From the NCBI GenBank assembly GCA_934555865.1, contig CAKTFI010000016.1, positions 1 through 25,497 on the forward strand: a DNA stretch of 25,497 nt. Reading direction: 5' to 3'. The notes beneath the pieces were generated by a model that was given only the letters and a program-made list of their open reading frames with translations, did not search any database and was not told where the DNA came from. Position numbers and translations under genes: made by a program. Below are positions 15,731 through 25,497 of this stretch, in pieces; positions within the stretch are counted from its first letter, which is position 1, and each line of letters opens with the position of its first letter. Origin of the DNA: an uncultured Christensenellaceae bacterium (lineage in GTDB: Bacteria; Bacillota; Clostridia; Christensenellales; Christensenellaceae).

Positions 15731-17905
15731 TCAGTCCAAAATTTTTAAGGGCGCAAAGCTCAAAAACAGCTTTTTCTCCCCTCCGGGGAAGGCGATGCGC
15801 GCCACGCGCTGATCCCCCTGCCCGTCGATGGCGAGGACCTGCCCCACGCCGAACTTGGTGTGCTCCACCCGGCCACCCACGCGGAAGGCATCCGGTGAGG
15901 CCGTCGCCTTGGGCGTGAACTCCGCCTTCGTCTGAAAGAAATTGATGCGCGGCTTGGGCGGCGGCGCGGCCGCCGGTTTTGCCGCCGGTTTGCCGGGCGA
16001 AAGGTTGTCGAGCGCCTCCGGCGGGATGTCGCGCAAAAAGCGCGAGGGTGCATTGTAATTCGCCCCGCCGGAATACATGGTGCGCACCGCGCTGCCCGTG
16101 AGGTACAGCGTCTGCTTGGCCCGCGTCATGCCGACATAGCACAGGCGGCGCTCCTCGTCCAGCTTTCCTTCCTCCACCGACCGGCGCGAGGGGAAGAGGT
16201 TTTCCTCCATCCCCGCCATAAACACCGTCTCGAATTCCAGTCCCTTCGACCCGTGCAGCGTCATCAGCGTCACGCTGCCCTCTTCCTCCACCGTATCCAT
16301 ATCCGAAATGAGCGACAGGCTGGCCAAAAATTCCTCCAGGCTCGGCTCCTCCGCCTGCGCCTCATAGCTGCGGGCGGAGCTGATGAGCTCCTGCACATTT
16401 TCGACCTTCGCCTGCGCCGCGGTGTCCTCGGCCTCCAGCATGGCGTGATACCCGCTGCGCTCAAACACCGCTTCGATCATGTCGCCCACCGATTTGCCCT
16501 CCGCCGCCTGCGCGATGCTCGCAAACGCACTATTAAAGGCGGCAAACTTCGCCTCGCCGCCGCGCAGGAATTCCCCCGCGCGCTGCGCCGCTTCCATGAG
16601 CGAGATTCCCTCCGCCGCGGCAAATTCCGTGAGCTTTGCGACCGCCACATTGCCAAGCCCGCGCTTCGGCGTATTGACGATGCGCAAAAACGCCGTGTCC
16701 GCAAGCGGGTTGTCCAGCAAGGTCAAATAGGCGACCATGTCCTTGATCTCCTTGCGGGCATAGAAGCTCATGCCGCCAAATACCCGGTAGGGAATGCCGT
16801 ACATGCGCAGCTTTTCCTCCAGCACGCGCGCCTGCGTGTGCGTCCGGTACAGCACGGCCATGTCCTCATACCTCTCGCCCCTGCGCGACCGGTCGGAGAT
16901 CTCCCGCGCGATGAATTCCGCTTCGGCATACTCGCTGGGCGCCAGGTACACCTTGGGCTTGGGCCCGTCCACGCGCGCCGACCAGGGGTTCTTTTCCTTG
17001 CGGGCGTCCGCCAGGCGAATCACCGCGTTGGCCGCGTCCAGGATGCGCTGGTGCGAACGGTAATTCTGTTCCAATTTGATGACCTGCGCGTTTTTAAAGT
17101 CCTTTTCAAAGTCCAGGATGTTGCGCACATCCGCGCCGCGCCAGGCGTAGATGCTCTGGTCGTCGTCCCCCACGACAAACAGGTTGCCCCACTTGCCGGA
17201 AAAAAGCTTGACCAGTTCATATTGTACGCGGTTGGTGTCCTGGTATTCGTCCACCAGGACATAGCGGAAGCGGTCGGCGTAATACTCGCGCGCCTCCCGG
17301 TTCTGCTTCAGCAAGCGCAGCATATTGCCCAGCAGGTCGTCAAAATCCATCGCGTTTTCGCGCAGCAGCGCCTCGTTGTACAGGCGGTATACCTCGATGA
17401 GCCCTTCGCTCAGGTCCTCGGAAATATCCCGGATCACCTGCTCCGGCGAATCGTCCCCGGCGCTGTTTTTAATCGTGCTCAGCAGGTTGCGCACGGCCTT
17501 GGGCGTCATCTGCCCGAGCGAGAGGCTGTGTTCCTGCATGATCTTCTTGACAAGCGCGGTGCTGTCGTCGGTGTCATAGATCGTAAAGTTGGGCTTGTAT
17601 CCCAAAAGCTCCGCGTCGTGGCGCAGAAAACGCGCGCAAATGGAGTGGAAGGTGCCGATCGCCATGCGCCGGACATCCTCCTCCACCAGCGCCTGAATGC
17701 GCTCCTTCATCTCATTGGCCGCCTTGTTGGTAAAGGTGATCGCCAGGATGTGGTAGGGGCTCACCTTCTTTTCCTGCATCAGATAGGCCACGCGGTTGGT
17801 GAGCACGCTCGTCTTGCCGGAGCCCGCCCCCGCCAGGACAAGCACAGGGCCGTCTACCAGTGTGACGGCCCTTCTTTGTACATCGCTCAAATGTTCCAGA
17901 TTCAT
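15731..17905 (-). CDS. pcrA: ATP-dependent DNA helicase PcrA (UvrD family)
   Basis: Superfamily 1A 3'-5' helicase for repair, plasmid rolling-circle replication and removal of recombinase from DNA; 724 aa, near the 739 of B. subtilis. Motifs: Q motif LSDVQRRAV, Walker A AGAGSGKT at 25-32, DEYQDTN, GDDDQSIYAWRGAD, LEQNYRS, TLHGSKGLEFE, CYVGMTRAK, then a linker and the C-terminal Tudor-like domain (VEHTKFGVGQVLAIDG) that binds RNA polymerase in B. subtilis. The ATG at 17905 overlaps the yerC stop (ATGA) with GGAGG inside the yerC end. Residues upstream in the same frame are yerC shadow. Confidence 0.96.
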   Translation of the reverse strand: MNLEHLSDVQRRAVTLVDGPVLVLAGAGSGKTSVLTNRVAYLMQEKKVSPYHILAITFTNKAANEMKERIQALVEEDVRRMAIGTFHSICARFLRHDAELLGYKPNFTIYDTDDSTALVKKIMQEHSLSLGQMTPKAVRNLLSTIKNSAGDDSPEQVIRDISEDLSEGLIEVYRLYNEALLRENAMDFDDLLGNMLRLLKQNREAREYYADRFRYVLVDEYQDTNRVQYELVKLFSGKWGNLFVVGDDDQSIYAWRGADVRNILDFEKDFKNAQVIKLEQNYRSHQRILDAANAVIRLADARKEKNPWSARVDGPKPKVYLAPSEYAEAEFIAREISDRSRRGERYEDMAVLYRTHTQARVLEEKLRMYGIPYRVFGGMSFYARKEIKDMVAYLTLLDNPLADTAFLRIVNTPKRGLGNVAVAKLTEFAAAEGISLMEAAQRAGEFLRGGEAKFAAFNSAFASIAQAAEGKSVGDMIEAVFERSGYHAMLEAEDTAAQAKVENVQELISSARSYEAQAEEPSLEEFLASLSLISDMDTVEEEGSVTLMTLHGSKGLEFETVFMAGMEENLFPSRRSVEEGKLDEERRLCYVGMTRAKQTLYLTGSAVRTMYSGGANYNAPSRFLRDIPPEALDNLSPGKPAAKPAAAPPPKPRINFFQTKAEFTPKATASPDAFRVGGRVEHTKFGVGQVLAIDGQGDQRVARIAFPGGEKKLFLSFAPLKILD

Positions 17906-18210
17906 TGGGATTCCTCCGCGTCTGCCGCTTCGTCCTGCATCCGTTCCAGCACCAGCCGGTATCCGCCCGGCCCATAGTTTAAGCACTTGTTGACGCGGCT
18001 GACCGTCGCCGTCGAAGCGCCCGTTTCCTTTGCCGCCGCGTTGCAGGTGCTGCCTGTATAGAGAAGCCGCGCCACCTTCATGCGCTGTGCCGCCGCCTTT
18101 AATTCCGCAATGGTAAAAAGGTCATCCAAAAAAATGCTGCATTCCTCGACCGACCCCAGGGAAAGGATCGCCCGGTATAATTCCAAATATTCCTGGCTGT
18201 CTCGCTGCAT
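17902..18210 (-). CDS. yerC: YerC/YecD-family TrpR-like DNA-binding protein
   Basis: 102 aa, helix-turn-helix protein of the TrpR/YerC family. The HTH is visible in FTIAELKAAAQRMKVARLL followed by GSTCNAAAKETGASTATVSRVNKCL (about residues 33-77). B. subtilis also has yerC near pcrB-pcrA-ligA; its ligand and targets are not well defined, and I cannot say whether it controls this operon. Starts at 18210 with AGGAG eight bases upstream; first gene after the promoter at 18243-18271; overlaps pcrA by 4 nt. Confidence 0.9.
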   Translation of the reverse strand: MQRDSQEYLELYRAILSLGSVEECSIFLDDLFTIAELKAAAQRMKVARLLYTGSTCNAAAKETGASTATVSRVNKCLNYGPGGYRLVLERMQDEAADAEESQ

Positions 18211-18242
18211 TCTTCGTTCTCCTATCCGTATTCAATGGCTTT

Positions 18243-18271
18243 ATTCTACCATAGGAAGAGGCCATTTGCAA
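18243..18271 (-). promoter_or_regulatory. yerC-pcrA-ligA promoter
   Basis: On the minus strand TTGCAA (18271-18266), a 17-base spacer, and TAGAAT (18248-18243) preceded by TGG, an extended -10. The expected leader is about 26 nt before the yerC ATG at 18210. Confidence 0.65.
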
Positions 18272-18278
18272 ACGCAGA

Positions 18279-18884
18279 CTACAGGATTTGATAGATTCCT
18301 CCCGCCGAGATCTCATAGGCGCGCCGGGCCTCCCGCCGCCCGTCCGGCAGGGCCTTTTCATATTCCCGGCTCTGGAACCGCCCTTCCAGGCGCACCTTCT
18401 GCCCCACGCCTAGGCCGCCGGCAAAGCGGGCGTTTTCGCCCCAGACGATGGCCGGGATATAGTCGGACTTGCCGTGCCTGCGGTTGACCGCCAGCAGCAG
18501 GTCGGCGATCTCCCGTCCAAAGGGCGTCACCCGGTAGACCGGCGGCTTGCACAGATGCCCCTCCAGCACCACGCGGTTTTGGTCGGCCGCCTCTATCGCA
18601 GGCGAAACCGACTGCGCAAACGCACGCAGCCGCAGATGCGTATCCGCGCCGGCGTATTCGTTATAGGAGCGCAGCTGTCCCGCGACCGCGAGCCGCAGCC
18701 CGGGCCGCAGCTGTGCCGCCAAGGGCTGCGGCGCCAAGACGGGCAGCGTATCCACCGTCCCACTCAGGCGGCGGCAGCAGAGAAAGGCGCAAAAGAATTC
18801 CTCGCCATAGGCGCTGTGGTCAAACACCGGCGCGCCCTGCACCTCTCCGGAAAGGCACAGCTGATTGACATCGTTGATCCCCAT
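18279..18884 (-). CDS. Double OB-fold single-stranded-DNA-binding-like protein
   Basis: 201 aa. Two SSB-like OB segments are visible: about 5-95 (NQLCLSGEVQGAPVFDHSAYGEEFFCAFL ... GLRLAVAGQLRSY) and about 103-200 (NRVVLEGHLCKPPVYRVTPFGREIADLLLAVNR ... IPAIVWGENARFAGGLGVGQKVRLEGRFQSREY). The second half reads as the better-preserved SSB domain. The protein ends AGGIYQIL and has neither the flexible Gly/Pro/Gln tail nor the acidic DDDIPF-type tip by which ordinary SSB recruits partners, so it is not the main cellular SSB. The ATG at 18884 has GAGG five bases upstream and follows the deacetylase-like gene by 10 nt. Its nearness to pcrA-ligA suggests a repair role, which is inference. Confidence 0.85.
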   Translation of the reverse strand: MGINDVNQLCLSGEVQGAPVFDHSAYGEEFFCAFLCCRRLSGTVDTLPVLAPQPLAAQLRPGLRLAVAGQLRSYNEYAGADTHLRLRAFAQSVSPAIEAADQNRVVLEGHLCKPPVYRVTPFGREIADLLLAVNRRHGKSDYIPAIVWGENARFAGGLGVGQKVRLEGRFQSREYEKALPDGRREARRAYEISAGGIYQIL

Positions 18885-18894
18885 ACATACCTCG

Positions 18895-19605
18895 TCAGTT
18901 CTCGATTTGTGCGAATTCATACCCCATGCGGCGCAGGGTGGGCAGGAGGACCTCCAGCGCGGGTGCGGTCTGGGCCGCGTTCGTCTGAAAGAGCAGGATG
19001 TCGCCGGGCGCGACGGCGCGGAGCGCGTTTTCCAGGATGTCCTCCGCCGAAGCGTCCTCCCGCCAGTCCTCGCTATCCCGGTTCCAGAGCAGCACGCGCA
19101 TGCCCGCCTCCTCCATCGCTTCCGCGACCTCCTGCGTATAGGCGCCGTAGGGCGGGCGAATATAGCGGCATTCCCCGCCGAAAAAGGTCTCCACCGCCGC
19201 CTTCGCCGCTGCCGCGTCTTCCAGCATCTCCGCCCGGCTAAGATCCACATAGCGCGCGTGATGCATCGAATGGCAGAACACAGCCATGCCGCTCTTGCGG
19301 ATCGCCTGCGCCGCGTCTGGGTATTCCTCCATCCAGTCCCCCAGGATGCCGAAGGACGCCTTCGCGCGGTATTTGCGCAATACCGCCAGGATCTCCGCCA
19401 CATGGTCCTCGCCCATCGCCGTGTCAAAGGTCAAGTATACCTGCTTCTTCCCCGTCTGCGGCAGGCTGGTCACGACCGCGGGCGCCTCCGCCGCCGTATA
19501 GGCGGCCATCCCCGTCTCAGCCGCCCGCAGATAGCACAAAACCGCAAACAGGACGCCCAACAGCGTCAGCGCACGCAGCATTCGTCGATACAAAAATTTT
19601 TCCAT
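18895..19605 (-). CDS. NodB-fold polysaccharide deacetylase-like protein, membrane-anchored
   Basis: 236 aa. An N-terminal hydrophobic segment (about 11-27, after KFLYRRML) acts as anchor or signal, so the domain is extracytoplasmic. NodB motifs: motif 1 LTFDTAMG with D61 but T62 where the metal-binding Asp normally stands (PdaA-type enzymes also vary here); motif 2 HSMHH with H112 and H116; motif 3 RPPYG with R150; motif 4 LWNRDSEDW; motif 5 DILLFQTN with Q207 where a catalytic His is usual. The fold and two His ligands are clear, but activity is uncertain. Likely substrate is peptidoglycan or another cell-wall sugar. The ATG at 19605 was chosen; a GTG three codons earlier is possible. Confidence 0.82.
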   Translation of the reverse strand: MEKFLYRRMLRALTLLGVLFAVLCYLRAAETGMAAYTAAEAPAVVTSLPQTGKKQVYLTFDTAMGEDHVAEILAVLRKYRAKASFGILGDWMEEYPDAAQAIRKSGMAVFCHSMHHARYVDLSRAEMLEDAAAAKAAVETFFGGECRYIRPPYGAYTQEVAEAMEEAGMRVLLWNRDSEDWREDASAEDILENALRAVAPGDILLFQTNAAQTAPALEVLLPTLRRMGYEFAQIEN

Positions 19606-19661
19606 AGTTCGCACCTACCCTATATGTACTTTCCCCGCGGCGCGCTTAGACCATTCCCACG

Positions 19662-19686
19662 AAAAAAGCGGCCCGAAGGCCGCTTT
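19662..19686 (-). terminator. Intrinsic terminator after ftsQ
   Basis: On the minus strand a perfect 9-pair stem AAAGCGGCC/GGCCGCTTT closes a UUCG tetraloop on a C-G pair and ends in six T. It begins 16 bases after the ftsQ stop. Confidence 0.95.
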
Positions 19687-19702
19687 CGCATTCGTTCCCA
19701 TT

Positions 19703-20776
19703 CTATTGCTGCGCGTCTGCGCTCTGCTGCTCCGGGACATAGACCGGCGCCAGCACCGAAGTGAGGTCCACCGTGCCGCCGCTATAGCCCTCCTCGTGGA
19801 TCTTGGGCAGGATCTGCGCCAGCCATTGCAGCTTTTCCGCAAATTGCGTCCCCTGCCCCAGGCAGACGCGCGTCCCGTCCGTCAGCCGCATCCAGAGCTG
19901 GTTGACATTGGCAAGGTCGATGGTGTCCACCTGCGCGTGCACCTCGCTATCGCACAGGGCCGCCAGCAGTCGCCGCAGGATGTCCTGCTTATAGGTATCC
20001 GTCGTGCGGATCTCCGCACCGAGCACGAATTCCGTCACCTCCAGCCCCTCGACTAGGGGGAGGCTGCGGCCTTCGGACTGTTCCCGGTGCCCCAGGATCA
20101 GCCCCTCGGCGTCTACCGTTACGAAGGTATTGGCAAAGGCAAAGCAGGCCGCCTCCTGCCGCTCCTCCACCACGATCGTGATGCCCGTTGGAAAGCGGTA
20201 TTGCAGCTTGCGGTATATGAAGTGCGGGTTCGCCTCGATCCGCCGCTTGACGGCGGCGGTATTGAGCAGCAGGATGCTGTCGCCCTGCCGGATCCCGGAA
20301 AGCTCCGTCACCACTGCCGGGTCCGTCCACTGCGCCCCCTGCACCGTGACCTCCTCCACCCGCAGGAACAGATATGCGAGCGCCGCGAGCAGCATCACTC
20401 CCACCACGGCCAGCAGCACGCGCAGGAGCCAGACCCGCTTCTTCCGGCCGCGCGCCTTCGCTGCCTGCTCCGCCGGGTCGAGCGGCGCTTCCGCCGGCTT
20501 GGACTTCTTCTGCGGAAAATCCGGCAGGTCCAATTCCGGCTTCTCTTCCGCTTCCTTCCCCCTGCGCCGCCGGGAGGGCGGCGTTTCCGCCGATTTAGAC
20601 TTCTTCTGCGGAAAATTCGACAGGTCCAATTCCGGCTTCTCTTCCACTTCCCGCTCTCTGCGCCGCCGGGGCAGCAGAGCTTGCGGAGAATGGATCCGCA
20701 TATCCCGCGGCGCATCCTTCTGCGCCGCGTGTTTCGGGGTGATTCTTCGATTTTCCCGTCTCCGATTCTCTGCCAT
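19703..20776 (-). CDS. ftsQ: Cell division protein FtsQ/DivIB
   Basis: Divisome protein that bridges FtsL/FtsB (DivIC) and septal wall synthesis; 357 aa. A long charged cytoplasmic tail (1-114) holds two copies of a 32-residue unit (37-68, 69-100) with the shared core EEKPELDL and FPQKKSK. One membrane helix (about 115-139, WLLRVLLAVVGVMLLAALAYLFL) follows, then the POTRA domain (VEEVTVQGAQWTDPAVV ... GDSILLLNTAAVKRRIEANPHFIYRKLQYRFPTGITIVVEER) and the extracellular beta domain. The ATG at 20776 has GGAG seven bases upstream; a GTG two codons earlier is less likely. It stands alone between a promoter and a terminator, away from the usual mur/fts cluster. Confidence 0.93.
   Translation of the reverse strand: MAENRRRENRRITPKHAAQKDAPRDMRIHSPQALLPRRRREREVEEKPELDLSNFPQKKSKSAETPPSRRRRGKEAEEKPELDLPDFPQKKSKPAEAPLDPAEQAAKARGRKKRVWLLRVLLAVVGVMLLAALAYLFLRVEEVTVQGAQWTDPAVVTELSGIRQGDSILLLNTAAVKRRIEANPHFIYRKLQYRFPTGITIVVEERQEAACFAFANTFVTVDAEGLILGHREQSEGRSLPLVEGLEVTEFVLGAEIRTTDTYKQDILRRLLAALCDSEVHAQVDTIDLANVNQLWMRLTDGTRVCLGQGTQFAEKLQWLAQILPKIHEEGYSGGTVDLTSVLAPVYVPEQQSADAQQ
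20484..20675. repeat. 96-bp in-frame tandem duplication inside ftsQ
   Basis: Two direct copies, 20484-20579 and 20580-20675, period exactly 96 bp (32 codons). The stretch GACTTCTTCTGCGGAAAAT starts at 20502 and again at 20598. The copies differ at a modest number of bases, several of them changing residues (SN/PD, S/P, T/A). Confidence 0.95.
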
Positions 20777-20804
20777 GTCCACTCTCCGCCGTTTCTTTTT
20801 GAAT

Positions 20805-20833
20805 ATTATAGCACCCTTCGGCTGGTTTTCCTA
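20805..20833 (-). promoter_or_regulatory. ftsQ promoter
   Basis: On the minus strand TGC-TATAAT (20813-20805) is a perfect extended -10. The -35 position (20833-20828) reads TAGGAA, a weak match. The leader is about 22 nt to the ATG at 20776. Confidence 0.65.
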
Positions 20834-20879
20834 TCCCGTTCGCACAAAGTTCCTGCCCGGCGCATATCCCTTACCGCCG

Positions 20880-20958
20880 GGGCGGCAAAAAAACATTTTC
20901 GCTTCATTGGACGGGCGGCAAAAAAACATTTTCGCTTCATTGGACGGGCGGCAAAAAA
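20880..20958. repeat. 33-bp tandem repeat upstream of parE
   Basis: Two full identical units (20880-20912 and 20913-20945) plus the first 13 bases of a third. Each full unit holds GGCAAAAAAACATTTTCGC followed by TTCATTGGAC. The third copy turns into the -10 region after GGCAAAAAA. The second unit's TTGGAC is the proposed -35, with the A-tract in UP-element position. Confidence 0.95.
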
Positions 20959-20969
20959 TATAGTACAAT
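20940..20969 (+). promoter_or_regulatory. parE-parC promoter
   Basis: TTGGAC (20940-20945), an 18-base spacer, TACAAT (20964-20969). The A/T tract AAAAAAACATTTT at 20920-20932 lies just upstream of the -35 and may act as an UP element. The expected leader is about 35 nt to the ATG at 21011. Confidence 0.65.
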
Positions 20970-21010
20970 ATCAAAACAACATTTCGCAGATCGTTTTTCG
21001 GAGGTCAACT

Positions 21011-22957
<1,947 letters not shown>

Positions 22958-22978
22958 GCCTGACGGGAGAGCAGATTT

Positions 22979-25390
<2,412 letters not shown>

Positions 25391-25400
25391 AAGGACACAG

Positions 25401-25427
25401 AAAAAAGCAGAACCGCTTTGGTTCTGC
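25401..25427 (-). terminator. Hairpin with U-tract facing the minus strand
   Basis: On the minus strand GCAGAACC/GGTTCTGC (8 pairs) with a 5-base loop is followed by six T (25406-25401). On the plus strand there is no T-run after the stem, so it would not serve parC well. It suggests a convergent minus-strand gene lying mostly beyond the right edge. The remaining bases to 25497 hold no recognisable gene. Confidence 0.65.
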
Positions 25428-25497
25428 CATGCTGCTCGCAAAACTCCCCCACAGCGTCCGCCAAAGCGTCTGCGGGTCCAGGCCGTCCAGCCCGTTT

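Noticed and set aside
16253..17977. A 574-codon plus-strand open frame opposite pcrA
   Set aside because: Antisense shadow with high Arg/His content and no start signal; the minus strand encodes all the PcrA motifs.
20880..20958. A possible short CRISPR array or mobile-element end
   Set aside because: The 33-bp units are directly joined with no spacers and form promoter parts; no cas gene or transposase is present.

Overview
The window is a gene-dense chromosomal segment of a GC-rich Bacillota, most likely a member of Clostridia. The evidence is an ordered set of genes matching the Bacillus subtilis yicC(yloC)-remA-gmk-rpoZ-coaBC-priA-def-fmt-rsmB-rlmN-prpC-prkC-rsgA block, the presence of RemA (DUF370), a PASTA-domain kinase, a YerC-type TrpR-like regulator beside pcrA-ligA, and strong AGGAGG-like ribosome binding sites. 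The GC-rich coding sequence produces long antisense shadow frames, which I left out. The genus cannot be told from what I can see.

Layout, read along the minus strand from right to left. (1) ftsQ/divIB has its own promoter and a UUCG-loop terminator. (2) A NodB-fold deacetylase-like protein and a double-OB single-stranded-DNA-binding-like protein follow. (3) A promoter drives yerC-pcrA-ligA-AIR-synthase-like gene, with stop/start overlaps at yerC-pcrA and ligA-AIRS. (4) A promoter drives yicC-remA-gmk-rpoZ-coaBC, which ends at a strong intrinsic terminator. (5) A promoter that appears to start transcription at, or within a base or two of, the priA start codon drives priA-def-fmt-rsmB-rlmN-stp-prkC-rsgA. 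The rsgA gene runs off the left edge. On the plus strand, divergent from ftsQ, lies a type IIA topoisomerase pair (parE-like, parC-like). A hairpin facing the minus strand lies just after it at the right edge.

Functionally this is housekeeping: replication restart and repair (priA, pcrA, ligA, the OB-fold protein), chromosome topology (parE/parC), formyl-Met initiation and N-terminal processing (fmt, def), rRNA modification and ribosome assembly (rsmB, rlmN, rsgA), cell-wall signalling (stp/prkC), cell division (ftsQ), nucleotide and cofactor supply (gmk, coaBC), RNA polymerase (rpoZ) and RNA turnover (yicC). I found no mobile element, CRISPR array, tRNA or rRNA, and no clearly novel multi-gene system.

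The points worth a second look are: a three-unit 33-bp tandem repeat that builds the parE promoter region; a 96-bp in-frame duplication in ftsQ; a set of shared extended -10 promoters, one of them nearly or fully leaderless; a deacetylase missing two usual active-site residues; a double-OB protein without the SSB acidic tip; an orphan AIR-synthase-like protein; and variant motifs in PriA and peptide deformylase.
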